In this document: positions 44,564 to 53,530 of the stretch, one piece after another
Layout of the letters: each line of letters starts with the position of its first letter
Numbering within the stretch: position 1 is the first letter of the stretch
NCBI RefSeq assembly: GCF_014842925.1
Contig: NZ_JACYXJ010000006.1
Location: forward strand, 482,914-546,913
Source: Roseibium polysiphoniae
Lineage (GTDB): Bacteria; Pseudomonadota; Alphaproteobacteria; Rhizobiales; Stappiaceae
DNA length: 64,000 nt
Direction of reading: 5' to 3'
Notes under the pieces: model-generated
Database searches by the model: none
What the model was told of the DNA's origin: nothing
What the model saw: only the letters and a program-made list of their open reading frames with translations
Made by a program: the position numbers and the translations under genes

Positions 44564-47500
44564 ATGGCTCGTTTCTTTACCGACCGCCCGGTTTTTGCGT
44601 GGGTGATCTCCATCTTCCTCATGGGGATCGGGGTCCTCGCGATCACAATTCTGCCGGTCGCACAGTATCCCCAGATCGCTCCTCCCACAGTCGACGTCAG
44701 CGCCACCTACTCGGGGGCCTCGGCACAAACGGTCAACAATACGGTCACACAAGTGATCGAAGAGCAGATGACCGGGCTCGACGGGCTCCGCTACATCGAA
44801 TCTTCGTCGACATCGACGGGCGCATCATCCGTTACCCTGACCTTCGAGACCGGCACGGATCCGGACATTGCTCAGGTGCAGGTGCAGAACAAGTTGAGCC
44901 AGGCAACACCATTGCTGCCTGAGACAGTGCAGCGGCAGGGTGTCACCGTTCAAAAATCCTCGGCCGGCTTTTTGATGGTGGCAGCACTTGTGTCCACCGA
45001 CGGCGGGCTCAACGCGGTTGACCTGTCTGACTACCTCGTCTCCAACATGGTGGATCAGTTCAGCCGACTGCAGGGCGTCGGCAACATTCAGGTTTTCGGC
45101 GCGCAATATGCCATGCGCATTTGGCTGAATCCGGATCAGCTTGCCGCCTTCGAGCTCACGCCGAGCGACATCGTTCAGGCCGTCTCCGAGGAAAACGCAC
45201 AGGTTTCAGCCGGGTCTTTCGGCTCGCTTCCCGCCGTCGAAGGACAGGCCCTGAACGCGACGATCACAGCCCAGTCACTGCTGTCGACCCCTGCCGATTT
45301 CGAGCAGATCGTCGTGCGTGCCGAAACCGATGGTGGCCTGGTTCTGCTTCGCGATGTCGCCCGTGTTGAAATCGGTGCGGAGAGCTACACGACGGCTGCG
45401 CGCTTTAACGGCAACCCGACGGCAGGCATGGCCATTCAGCTTGCGTCCGGTGCCAATGCGCTTGATACGGCCGAACGGGTCAAGGCGAAACTCGAAGAGG
45501 TCTCGGCCTTCTTCCCCGAGGGCGTGGAATATGTCGTTCCCTACGACACCACACCTTTCGTGAAAATCTCGATCGAAGAAGTTGTCAGCACGTTGGTCGA
45601 GGCGATCGTGCTCGTCTTCCTGGTCATGTTCCTGTTCCTGCAGAACCTCCGGGCAACGCTGATCCCGACCCTTGCGGTTCCCGTCGTGCTCCTGGGCACC
45701 TTCGGGATCATCGCCCTGTTTGGCTTCTCCATCAACACCTTGACGATGCTTGCGATGGTCCTGGCCATCGGCCTGCTGGTGGACGACGCGATCGTTGTGG
45801 TCGAGAATGTCGAGCGCATCATGGAGGAGGAAGACCTGTCTCCCTATGAGGCGACCAGGAAGTCGATGGGGCAAATTACAGGAGCTTTGATCGGCATTGC
45901 CCTCGTGCTCTCCGCCGTGTTCATTCCGATGGCTTTTTTCCCCGGCTCGACGGGCGTCATCTATCAGCAGTTCTCGATCACCATCGTCTCGGCGATGATG
46001 CTGTCGGTTGTCGTCGCCTTGACCCTGACACCGGCCCTGTGTGCCACACTCCTGCGCAAACCCAAACATGGTGCGCGCGATCGCGGCCTGAGCGGGCTGT
46101 TCAACCGCAACTTTGATCGGCTGACACACGGGTATTCCTCTTCCGTAGGCTACATCATTCGGCGGCCCCTGCGCATCGGCATCGTCTATCTCCTGATCGG
46201 GGCGGGCATGGTGGTCCTGTTTGAGCGCACCCCCACCGGCTTCCTGCCCGAAGAGGATCAGGGCATCCTCTTCACCATCGTTCAGGGCCCGACGGGCGCG
46301 ACCGCAGATGTCACCGAAGGTGTCTTGAAACAGATCGAGCGCCACTATCTGGAGAACGAGGAAGAGAACATTGCGTCCGTCTTCACGGTGCGCGGTTTCA
46401 GCTTCGCCGGACAAGGCCAGAATATGGGGCTGGCTTTTGTCAGCCTGAAGGACTGGGACGAGCGCACCACGCCAGAGCGAAGCGTCCAGGCGATCGCCGG
46501 GCGTGCCTTTGGCGCCTTCTCCCAGATCCGCGAAGCTCTCGTCTTTCCGATCGTTCCCCCTGCGGTGATCGAACTCGGCAACGTCTCCGGCTTCGATTTC
46601 TACCTGCAGGCTCGCGATGGCCAGAGCCACGAAGAGCTGATCGCGGCGCGCAACCAGCTGATGGGCCTTGCGGCTCAAAGCAGTGTCATCGGCCAGATCA
46701 GGCCCAACGGGCTTGAGGACGCGACCCAGTTCAATCTCGATCTAGACTGGAGCGCGGCCGGCGCAATGGGGCTCTCGGCAACGGACGTGGGAGACATGCT
46801 GTCCATCGCCTGGGCGGGAAGTTACGTGAACGACTTCCTCGATCGCGGCCGCATCAAGCGGGTCTATGTCCAAGGCGATGCACCCTACCGGATGGTGCCG
46901 GAAGACATTGAGCAATGGCGTGTGCGGAACGACACCGGCAGTCTTGTGCCTCTGTCGAACTTCTCCTCTGCCAGCTGGAAATTCGGACCTCAGGGCCTCT
47001 ATCGCTACAATGGCGTTTCTGCGGCCCAGCTTCAGGGGAGCCCGGCTGCCGGCGTCACCACCGGTGAAGCCATGGCCGAGATCGAAGCCCTCGTTGCGCA
47101 ATTGCCGCCAGGCTATCAGATTGCCTGGACGGGACTTTCCCTGGAAGAACGGGAATCAGGCGATCAGGCCGGCCTGCTCTATCTCTTGTCACTCGCCGCG
47201 GTCTTCCTGTGCCTGGCAGCACTTTACGAGAGCTGGTCGATCCCCTTCTCCGTCATGCTGGCCATGCCGATCGGCCTTGCCGGGGCGCTGGCAGGCGCCT
47301 GGGTTGGCGGATTTGAAAACGGCGTCTACTTCCAGGTGGCGCTTTTGACGGTCATTGGTCTTACCGGCAAGAACGCAATCCTGATTGTAGAATTCGCCCG
47401 TGAGAAAATGGATGCCGGGGAAACTCTCTTTGAAGGTGTCGTCGATGCCTCCAAGCAGCGCTTCCGGCCGATCCTGATGACCTCCATGGCCTTCACACTT

Positions 47501-47686
47501 GGTGTGCTTCCCCTGGTGCTGTCCTCAGGGGCTGGCGCCGGCGGACGCACCGCCATGGGATCAGGCGTCATGGGCGGTGTCCTTTCCGCCACCTTCCTCG
47601 GCGTGCTGTTCGTTCCGCTCTTCTTCGTCGTCATTTACCGACTGACGAAGGGGTGGCGAAAGACACGCATGTCTGAAGACAGCTGA
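44564..47686 (+). CDS. RND multidrug efflux pump (AcrB/HAE1 family)
   Basis: A 1040-residue inner-membrane proton-driven pump. The start MARFFTDRPVFAWVISIFLMGIGVLAI is typical of HAE1 pumps. The proton-relay aspartate pair lies in TM4 (LAMVLAIGLLVDDAIVVVENVERIM), and the relay lysine in TM10 (LTVIGLTGKNAILIVEFAREKMDAG). Two large periplasmic porter loops follow TM1 and TM7. It should export hydrophobic or amphipathic compounds with the preceding adaptor and a TolC-like channel. A long hairpin terminator follows its stop. Confidence 0.95.
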   Translation: MARFFTDRPVFAWVISIFLMGIGVLAITILPVAQYPQIAPPTVDVSATYSGASAQTVNNTVTQVIEEQMTGLDGLRYIESSSTSTGASSVTLTFETGTDPDIAQVQVQNKLSQATPLLPETVQRQGVTVQKSSAGFLMVAALVSTDGGLNAVDLSDYLVSNMVDQFSRLQGVGNIQVFGAQYAMRIWLNPDQLAAFELTPSDIVQAVSEENAQVSAGSFGSLPAVEGQALNATITAQSLLSTPADFEQIVVRAETDGGLVLLRDVARVEIGAESYTTAARFNGNPTAGMAIQLASGANALDTAERVKAKLEEVSAFFPEGVEYVVPYDTTPFVKISIEEVVSTLVEAIVLVFLVMFLFLQNLRATLIPTLAVPVVLLGTFGIIALFGFSINTLTMLAMVLAIGLLVDDAIVVVENVERIMEEEDLSPYEATRKSMGQITGALIGIALVLSAVFIPMAFFPGSTGVIYQQFSITIVSAMMLSVVVALTLTPALCATLLRKPKHGARDRGLSGLFNRNFDRLTHGYSSSVGYIIRRPLRIGIVYLLIGAGMVVLFERTPTGFLPEEDQGILFTIVQGPTGATADVTEGVLKQIERHYLENEEENIASVFTVRGFSFAGQGQNMGLAFVSLKDWDERTTPERSVQAIAGRAFGAFSQIREALVFPIVPPAVIELGNVSGFDFYLQARDGQSHEELIAARNQLMGLAAQSSVIGQIRPNGLEDATQFNLDLDWSAAGAMGLSATDVGDMLSIAWAGSYVNDFLDRGRIKRVYVQGDAPYRMVPEDIEQWRVRNDTGSLVPLSNFSSASWKFGPQGLYRYNGVSAAQLQGSPAAGVTTGEAMAEIEALVAQLPPGYQIAWTGLSLEERESGDQAGLLYLLSLAAVFLCLAALYESWSIPFSVMLAMPIGLAGALAGAWVGGFENGVYFQVALLTVIGLTGKNAILIVEFAREKMDAGETLFEGVVDASKQRFRPILMTSMAFTLGVLPLVLSSGAGAGGRTAMGSGVMGGVLSATFLGVLFVPLFFVVIYRLTKGWRKTRMSEDS

Positions 47687-47713
47687 AGCCCGAAAGCACA
47701 GCTGGTCTCCTAT

Positions 47714-47762
47714 CCAGGACCGCATCGCCAGACAACTGACGATGCGGTCCTGGCTTGTTTTG
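47714..47762 (+). terminator. Terminator of the RND operon
   Basis: Perfect 14-bp arms CCAGGACCGCATCG and CGATGCGGTCCTGG around a 12-base loop are followed by CTTGTTTTG. The structure stands 28 bp after the pump stop. Confidence 0.8.
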
Positions 47763-48120
47763 GGGCTTCAGCCCCCCACGCATGACCTCTCAAATGCACT
47801 GGCGCCCAGATGCGTCATCCTCAGCGCGGCAAGCGCCGCGGAGCATGTCTCGCTCGGGCACGACTTCGAATGCCAGGTTCAGGTGCTCATCAAACCCGCA
47901 CATTCCAATCATCGCATTTTCCTAGATGGCAACGGTATTCGTCTTTGAGCCTCGACTAGGCACTATTTAGGCGAACGAATGGGATGCTGCATGAGAGTAA
48001 GACTGTACTTCTTGATGCTTCATCTAGCTTACCTTTTTGCGATTTCAGTCGATAGAAGAGCTCTAGCTAAGGTTTGAGCCACGCTGCTTCTGCCAGCGTC
48101 AAAGCCCCCCTCCCCTTCTC

Positions 48121-48185
48121 CCCCCTCCCAAATGCAAAAACCCCCGTCGGATTTCCGAGCGGGGGTTTTTGCATTTGGGAGGGGG
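48121..48185. terminator. Very long bidirectional hairpin, island-side copy 1
   Basis: Perfect 26-bp arms (48121-48146 and 48160-48185) enclose a smaller TCGG-ATTT-CCGA stem with a single bulged G. The stem contains A5/T5 tracts next to a C5-G/C-G5 core, so either strand could terminate. Core and loop are almost the same as at 63892-63926. Confidence 0.8.
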
Positions 48186-48604
48186 GGCCTGATCACACCG
48201 AGACTTGTGCTTTTAGAACAATTCGGACTGGAAACTGGCGTAGTCGCCCAGAGTTGCCCGGCACTCAGAATTTGGTACCAGTGACTTGGCCACCGCGTTA
48301 AGGCGTTCACATAGTTTGCCAATAATACGCGCGACACTGGGCCCTGGGCAGAGCGCATATAGAACAGCATAAGTTCATTTCTTAAGCAAAATGTTAGACC
48401 ACTTCAAAGGGGGATAGATCGCCTATTGGAGCGGCAGATTCATCTGGTCGCCGCAACAAACTCAGCGAGTTTTCGCAGGGTTTTTATTTTACAAAGTCTT
48501 GCTGTGCAAATTTTTGCTGAGGCAGCTCGATTGCCAACGGAGCAACGCGGCTGAAAGGCTAGACGTTGACGCTGCGTCACCGTTCTCGCCGGCTCGGGCG
48601 TCGA

Positions 48605-49030
48605 TTAGCCTCCGTCTGCCGTAAACCCGGTGGCCTCAATTGCTGCGATTGCGCAGGTCTCGTCATTGTCGGACGAGTCACCAGTTATTCCAACCGCCCC
48701 AAGGACTTGGCCATCCTCTCTGATTAGAACGCCACCAGGAACTGGCACCAGCGATCCTTCGGCAATGCTGTTCATTGCTTGAATAAAATAGGGCTGTGAC
48801 TTTGCCCGTTCAAACAGCGCACGCGAGCCGAGACCCATACCGATAGCCCCCCGCGCCTTGCCCTGCGCAATGTCAGGGCGCAGATTGCTGGTGCCATCTT
48901 CGCGGGCCAGCGCGATTAAGAATCCACCGCTGTCAAGAACCGCGATTGTGATGGGTTTCATCCCATAGCTGCGCCGCCAGTCCAATGCAGCCAAGACAAT
49001 TTGCTGCGCTGTATCTAATGCAAGTTTCAC
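48605..49030 (-). CDS. GlcG/HbpS-family protein
   Basis: A 141-residue DUF336 protein: MKLALDTAQQIVLAALDWRRSYGMKPITIAVLDSGGFLIALAREDGTSNLRPDIAQGKARGAIGMGLGSRAL, then VPGGVLIREDGQVLGAVGITGDSSDNDETCAIAAIEATGF. The family includes GlcG of glycolate loci and the haem-binding HbpS; the biochemical role is not firm. No signal peptide is present. It closes the minus-strand operon of glyoxylate aminotransferase and TRAP transporter, consistent with its frequent presence beside glycolate/glyoxylate genes. Confidence 0.85.
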   Translation of the reverse strand: MKLALDTAQQIVLAALDWRRSYGMKPITIAVLDSGGFLIALAREDGTSNLRPDIAQGKARGAIGMGLGSRALFERAKSQPYFIQAMNSIAEGSLVPVPGGVLIREDGQVLGAVGITGDSSDNDETCAIAAIEATGFTADGG

Positions 49031-49098
49031 TCCGTCCCCCGATCTGCGTGTACGCCTTGGCCCTTTGGGAGACTACGCCGAAATGACGGCCCCGGTTA

Positions 49099-49272
49099 CT
49101 ATAAGGCTCGCGAAATTTCTTGATTATAGCCAAGCTGTTCCGACACCTCCCGGCTATGTTGGCCCAACACAGGCGCTACTTTTCCTACTTTGACAGGTGT
49201 TTTGATGAATTTGACCTGATGTCCAATGGTTTTGACATCGCCTGCGATCGTATGATTGATCTCGTCGGTCAT
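49099..49272 (-). pseudogene. C-terminal remnant of a class III CoA-transferase (CaiB/BaiF)
   Basis: The 57-codon frame reads ...GHQVKFIKTPVKVGKVAPVLGQHSREVSEQLGYNQEIS, which matches the extreme C-terminus of CaiB/BaiF CoA-transferases (the 'APxLGQHxxEVLxELGY' ending). The other roughly 350 residues of such an enzyme are missing; the sequence upstream is the intact dctM gene. The ATG overlaps the dctM stop in ATGA, so the stub may still be translated by coupling. It points to a deletion or gene rearrangement at this spot. Confidence 0.75.
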
Positions 49273-50549
49273 CGATAGAAATACTCAACGAGGAACATCG
49301 GCACAGTTGGCACATAAGTGCAGAGCATCAGCACCGCCAAGAGCACAGAGACAAACCAGATATTCACCTTGGACACCGCCCAGATATTCGCCCGCGCCAC
49401 GGAGCAGGACGTGATCAGAACAGATGCGACCGGCGGTGTCTGTTGGCCAATTGCCAAGTTAAGTGTGACGACAAGACCAAAGTGCACGGGATCAATACCC
49501 GCCGCGGAGATCAGTGGGATCACAATTGGTACAACCAGAATGATCGCGGCTGCCGAGTGCAGGAAGAACCCGATGATCAGGAAAAAGAAATTCAGGATTA
49601 GCAATATCGCCCATTGCTGCGCTGTAACAGACAAAATGCCTTCCGCCAGTTGCTGAGGGATCTGCGCGCGGGTCAAAAAGCCGCCCATGAGAACCGATGC
49701 GGCAACCAAAAGCATAACGACAGCTGTTTGAATGCCGCCGTCAAGCATAGCGCGGCGCAAATGGGCTAAGTTTAGGTTGCGATACCAAGCAGAGACAACA
49801 AGTGCGGCAAACACAGCCAGGCCTGCGGCCTCTGTTGCAGTGACAAATCCGCCGAAAATCCCACCCAGAATGATCACTGGTAACGCAAAGGCTGGCATTG
49901 CATCCTTGAACGTCTCGCGGATGCGCGGAAGGTTGAATGCCTCTTCCACCGGATAGTCATAGCGTTTGGCAAAAGCATAGGCGACGCCCATCAACCCGGC
50001 AGCACCCAAGAGTCCCGGCACAACACCAGCCACAAACAATTGCTCGACTGAGGTGTTCGCAGAGGCAGCATAAAGGATCATAGGGATCGACGGCGGAATG
50101 ATGATCGCCAGAGAGGCAGAGGACGACGTGACAGCGGCGGAAAACTCCTTTGAGTACCCGCGTTTTTTCATTTGTGGAATCAGGATCGAGCCCATTGCAG
50201 CGACATCGGCTACAGCCGATCCTGAGATCTCTGCAAAGAACAGCGACACGCCAATGTTGACCATCGCCAGACCGCCGCGGATGAAGCCGATGATAGCAGA
50301 CACAAAATTGATCAGCCGATCCGTGATCCCGCCTGCATTCATAATGGCACCGGCCAATACAAACATCGGAATCGCGATCAATGAAAACTTGGTGGATCCA
50401 TCATACATGTCCAAGGCAATGGTGACGAGACTGCCTGCGCCCTCCGTCACCAAGAGTCCAATCACGCCGCACATGGCCAGCGAAACTGCAATTGGTACGT
50501 TGATGCAAATCATCGCCAGCAGGGCGCAGAAGATTGCGGCAATCAGCAT
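49269..50549 (-). CDS. dctM: TRAP transporter large permease (DctM)
   Basis: A 426-residue membrane protein of the TRAP DctM type with about 12 hydrophobic segments. It has the conserved stretches PMFVLAGAIMNAGGITDRLINFVSAIIGFIRGGLAMVNIGVSLFFAEISGSAVADVAAMGSILIPQMKKRGYSKEFSAAVTSSSASLAIIIPPSIPMILYA and LNLAIGQQTPPVASVLI. It couples sodium entry to organic-acid import with DctQ and DctP. Its start overlaps the dctQ stop (TGATG). Neighbours suggest glyoxylate, glycolate or an amino/hydroxy acid as cargo. Confidence 0.93.
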   Translation of the reverse strand: MLIAAIFCALLAMICINVPIAVSLAMCGVIGLLVTEGAGSLVTIALDMYDGSTKFSLIAIPMFVLAGAIMNAGGITDRLINFVSAIIGFIRGGLAMVNIGVSLFFAEISGSAVADVAAMGSILIPQMKKRGYSKEFSAAVTSSSASLAIIIPPSIPMILYAASANTSVEQLFVAGVVPGLLGAAGLMGVAYAFAKRYDYPVEEAFNLPRIRETFKDAMPAFALPVIILGGIFGGFVTATEAAGLAVFAALVVSAWYRNLNLAHLRRAMLDGGIQTAVVMLLVAASVLMGGFLTRAQIPQQLAEGILSVTAQQWAILLILNFFFLIIGFFLHSAAAIILVVPIVIPLISAAGIDPVHFGLVVTLNLAIGQQTPPVASVLITSCSVARANIWAVSKVNIWFVSVLLAVLMLCTYVPTVPMFLVEYFYR

Positions 50550-51115
50550 CAGGTACGATCCTTGTTCTTGATCATCTCCGCCTCAACCTCTTCCTCGATC
50601 TCCGCGTGTTCCAAGGAAACGCCGTCGGCGGTAGTTTCCCAGTAACTCGGTAAGCTAAGCAGCTGACATAGGATGAACAGGATCGCGCCGATCGGGATAA
50701 TTGATTGGGTGAATTGAACCGGAACCCAGGTCAGCGAGATCAGTGTGTCACCCGCGAGCACTTCGAGAACTTGAAGCCCGGCTCGTGCCATCAGCAAAAA
50801 GAAGATCAACACGATTGCCTCGCCCACCAGCAAGGCAGCCAGACGTGCCTTGATCGGCATCGCCAAAAGCACTGTGTCAAACCCGATGTGACGACGGTGA
50901 AGCGCCGCAAGCGCCGAGCCATAGTAAGTTATCCAGGCGAGCATGATCGCGGCAACTTCATCGTACCACGAGAAACTCTGACCCGAGAGCCGTGCAATCA
51001 CCGCCGAAATCACGACGACCGTTAGCAACACCATCAGCGAGATCGTGATCCATTCCAGCACTTTGCCGAGGGTCGTGACAATCCGAGGTAGGAGTGAGGA
51101 TGAAAGCTGGTTCAC
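50549..51115 (-). CDS. dctQ: TRAP transporter small permease (DctQ)
   Basis: A 188-residue protein with four hydrophobic helices and the DctQ segments ISAVIARLSGQSFSWYDEVAAIMLAWITYYGSALAALHRRHIGFDTVLLAMP. The charged C-terminal tail is EHAEIEEEVEAEMIKNKDRT. The start is a GTG with CAAGG six bases upstream; a TTG 20 codons earlier has no ribosome site. It lies after a strong hairpin that follows dctP and overlaps dctM. Confidence 0.85.
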   Translation of the reverse strand: MNQLSSSLLPRIVTTLGKVLEWITISLMVLLTVVVISAVIARLSGQSFSWYDEVAAIMLAWITYYGSALAALHRRHIGFDTVLLAMPIKARLAALLVGEAIVLIFFLLMARAGLQVLEVLAGDTLISLTWVPVQFTQSIIPIGAILFILCQLLSLPSYWETTADGVSLEHAEIEEEVEAEMIKNKDRT

Positions 51116-51184
51116 TTCGGGCCTTGTCTTCGGTAGGAGCCAAAGGGACGCGCGCGCTGATCTGAACGACCGCAAGAGGAACAG

Positions 51185-51207
51185 GGCAGCGGATCGTCCG
51201 CTGCCCG
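51185..51207 (-). other. Intercistronic stem-loop between dctP and dctQ
   Basis: Perfect 10-bp arms GGGCAGCGGA and TCCGCTGCCC with a three-base loop, 10 bp after the dctP stop on the minus strand. No T-tract follows, so partial termination or protection of the dctP message is more likely than full termination. The placement mirrors the hairpin after choX. Confidence 0.65.
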
Positions 51208-51216
51208 TTACAAGCG

Positions 51217-52197
51217 CTAGTTTGAGTTCGCCAAGCCAAGCACCTGGTCGATCATGCCCTGCCCGCCTTCGACCTCGTCGGCGAATGCATTGTAGATCGG
51301 TGCAGAGGCCTCGACGAATGCATCCTTGTCAGCCTCATTCACCTCGACACCAGCAGCCTTGATGACTTCCAGCAATTCTGTTTCCAACTGAGCCGCTTTT
51401 TCGTAGGTGAAGTCCTGCGTAGACGCCGCACAGGCTGTCAGACCGGTCTGCACATCCTCTGGCAATTTCGCAAATCCTTTCTGCGAAGCGAGGATATAGG
51501 CAGGTGTGTAAACATGCCCTGTTATAGACAGGTACTTTTGGACTTCCTGAAACTTGGCTGATGCAATCTGCGCATAGGGATTTTCCTGGCCATCCATCAC
51601 ACCAGTTTGCAACGCGGTAAACACGTCCGAGAATGCCATTGGTGTCGGGTTTGCACCGTATTCCGTGAACATCTTGACACGCCAAACGCCATTGGGCGTA
51701 CGAAGTTTGATGCCTTCGAGGTCACTCGGCACATTGATAGCGCGCGTGTTATTGGTGATGTGGCGGAAGCCGTTCTCCGCCAAACCAACGATGTGATATC
51801 CGCCACCATTTGCAGCCGCCTGAAACTTGTCCATCATCGCGTCTTGAACACGGCGCATGTGATCGCGGTCACGGATGATGTAGGGCATCTCAAAAATACC
51901 GAACGCATCGTCGACCGAAGACATAACGGACGAGGGAAGCGCGAAGTCGACCTGCCCCAGTTTCAGCTTTTGCAAAAGCTCCTTGTCCTTGCCCAACTGC
52001 GAAGAGCCGAAAGTCTGCACCTCGACTTTGCCGCCCATCGACGAATTCACACATTCTGCGAAATTGTCGACGCTTGCTTCAAACAGCGAACCTGGGTTGC
52101 CGACATGGCCAAACTTTAGCGTGATGTCAGCAGCAAACGCACTGCTTGCTCCGCCAATTGCAGCAGTCGCCGCAACAAGAATTGCCTTGATGGTCAT
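51217..52197 (-). CDS. dctP: TRAP transporter substrate-binding protein (DctP)
   Basis: A 326-residue periplasmic solute receptor. The signal peptide is MTIKAILVAATAAIGGASSAFA, followed by ADITLKFGHVGNPGSLFEASVDNFAECVNSSMGGKVEVQTFGSSQLGKDKELLQKLKLGQVDFALPSS. The ligand carboxylate is normally held by the arginine in IKLRTPNGVWRVKMFTEYGANPTPMAFSDVFTALQTGVMDGQENP, which is present. GGGAGGA precedes the ATG at 52197. It begins 35 bp after the aminotransferase. The substrate is probably a C2-C4 hydroxy-, keto- or amino acid, by neighbourhood. Confidence 0.92.
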   Translation of the reverse strand: MTIKAILVAATAAIGGASSAFAADITLKFGHVGNPGSLFEASVDNFAECVNSSMGGKVEVQTFGSSQLGKDKELLQKLKLGQVDFALPSSVMSSVDDAFGIFEMPYIIRDRDHMRRVQDAMMDKFQAAANGGGYHIVGLAENGFRHITNNTRAINVPSDLEGIKLRTPNGVWRVKMFTEYGANPTPMAFSDVFTALQTGVMDGQENPYAQIASAKFQEVQKYLSITGHVYTPAYILASQKGFAKLPEDVQTGLTACAASTQDFTYEKAAQLETELLEVIKAAGVEVNEADKDAFVEASAPIYNAFADEVEGGQGMIDQVLGLANSN

Positions 52198-52232
52198 GAG
52201 TGATTCCTCCCTAGGAAATGTGACTGTTTTCG

Positions 52233-53411
52233 TCACTCTGCCGCGATCTGCGTACTCTCCAGCAACGCCATCGCAGCCCCAACTCCCCCAGCGTTGTGGG
52301 GAATTTTGGCCTTTGTCAGACCCATTTCAACGCCTGCCAGTGTTGCGACCAACATGAGGTCGTTGAAGTCACCAAGATGGCCAATTCGAAATACTTTATC
52401 GGCAACCTTCGACAGGCCGTTACCCAAAGAAATGTCGTAGTGTTCCAAAGTCGTTGCTCGGAACCTATCTGCGCTATGGCCTTCTGGGACCATAACAGCC
52501 GTCAGCACGCCACTTTCCTGCCCCTGCTTGTTGCAAAGAACTTCCAAGCCCCAGGCGCGGACAGCGGCGCGCGCAGCCATTCCGTGACGCGCGTGTCGAG
52601 CAAAGACATTTTCCAGCCCTTCTTCGTGCAACATTTCAATGGCGACATTCAGTCCGTAAAGAAGGTTCGTAGCGGGCGTATACGGGAAATATCCCGTCTT
52701 GTTTGGGCCAACCATATCCGCCCAATCCCAATATGATCGCTGCAACGTAGCCGAAGCGTTCGCCGCCATGGCCTTGGCACTTATCGCGTTGAACGAAAGA
52801 CCCGGCGGCAGCATGAGTCCCTTTTGCGATCCCGATACGGTGACATCAACACCCCATTCGTCGTGCTGATAGTCTATCGACGCGAGACCCGAGATTGTGT
52901 CGACCATGAACAATGCGGGATGTCCGGCGTTGTCAATCGCCTTTCGGACAGCAGCGATCGGCGAGACGCCCCCCGTAGATGTCTCGTTGTGAACAACGCA
53001 AACTGCTTTGATCTCATGATTTTTATCTTCAGCAAGGTATGCCTCGATCTGGTCCGGATCGGCACCGCCGCGCCAGTCGCCTTCAATGAACTCGGGCTTC
53101 AAGCCCAGTTTCTCGGCAATCTTTTTCCACAAAGTCGCAAAATGTCCGGTTTCAAACATCAGCACCCGGTCGCCCGGCGACAACACATTGACAAGCGCCG
53201 CCTCCCATCCGCCGGTACCTGACGACGGATAGATCACGACATTCTGCTGGGTCTTGAAGATGGTTTTGATCCCTTCCAGGGCCTGTGCACCAACTTTGCC
53301 GAATGCTGGTCCTCTGTGATCAATCACCTGACCAGAGATCGCGCGCAATATGCGATCGGGGACCGAACTTGGGCCGGGAATTTGCAGAAAATGGCGACCA
53401 GCTTGTCTCAT
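52233..53411 (-). CDS. Glyoxylate aminotransferase (AGT/SGAT family, class V)
   Basis: A 392-residue class V PLP aminotransferase. Signatures are FLQIPGPSSVPDRILRAISGQVIDHRGPAF, YPSSGTGGWEAALVNVLSPGDRVLMFETGHFA, VVHNETSTGG, FMVDTISGLASIDY and the Schiff-base lysine in TVSGSQKGLMLPPGL. Relatives use serine, alanine or aspartate to aminate glyoxylate to glycine; the BhcA aspartate-glyoxylate enzyme is one of them, but no other beta-hydroxyaspartate-cycle gene is here. It heads a minus-strand operon with the TRAP genes and is divergent from a 2-hydroxyacid dehydrogenase, consistent with glyoxylate metabolism. Confidence 0.9.
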   Translation of the reverse strand: MRQAGRHFLQIPGPSSVPDRILRAISGQVIDHRGPAFGKVGAQALEGIKTIFKTQQNVVIYPSSGTGGWEAALVNVLSPGDRVLMFETGHFATLWKKIAEKLGLKPEFIEGDWRGGADPDQIEAYLAEDKNHEIKAVCVVHNETSTGGVSPIAAVRKAIDNAGHPALFMVDTISGLASIDYQHDEWGVDVTVSGSQKGLMLPPGLSFNAISAKAMAANASATLQRSYWDWADMVGPNKTGYFPYTPATNLLYGLNVAIEMLHEEGLENVFARHARHGMAARAAVRAWGLEVLCNKQGQESGVLTAVMVPEGHSADRFRATTLEHYDISLGNGLSKVADKVFRIGHLGDFNDLMLVATLAGVEMGLTKAKIPHNAGGVGAAMALLESTQIAAE

Positions 53412-53466
53412 AAATCGAACCTTGTGGGACGTGCGTTTCAACTTGCATCACAGAATGACATTGACG

Positions 53467-53480
53467 TTGTGAATATACAA
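53467..53480. promoter_or_regulatory. Possible regulator site in divergent promoter
   Basis: TTGT-N6-ACAA lies in a very AT-rich 119-bp gap between the divergent glyoxylate aminotransferase and the FAD/Fe-S dehydrogenase. The downstream GntR protein may bind in this gap. The arms are short, so this is weak evidence. Confidence 0.3.
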
Positions 53481-53530
53481 TTTTTAATTCATAATTCAAT
53501 TTAAGATTTTCCAGATCAAGGACCCCACCG

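Larger units (their letters stand above)
47687..48604. other. Intergenic stretch with terminators, no gene seen
   Basis: About 920 bp between the RND pump and the GlcG-like gene. It holds the pump terminator (47714-47762) and a very long hairpin (48121-48185). The rest, notably the AT-rich 48300-48560, shows no supported gene, and the small open frames lack domains. The change of base composition beyond it suggests a junction. Confidence 0.5.

Noticed and set aside
45275..46678. 467-codon minus-strand frame inside the RND pump gene
   Set aside because: It is antisense to the strongly conserved AcrB-type pump; its composition is typical of a shadow frame.
52233..53411. Aminotransferase as BhcA of the beta-hydroxyaspartate cycle
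   Set aside because: The fold and motifs fit, but bhcB, bhcC, bhcD and the IclR-type bhcR are absent, so only the wider glyoxylate aminotransferase family is supported.
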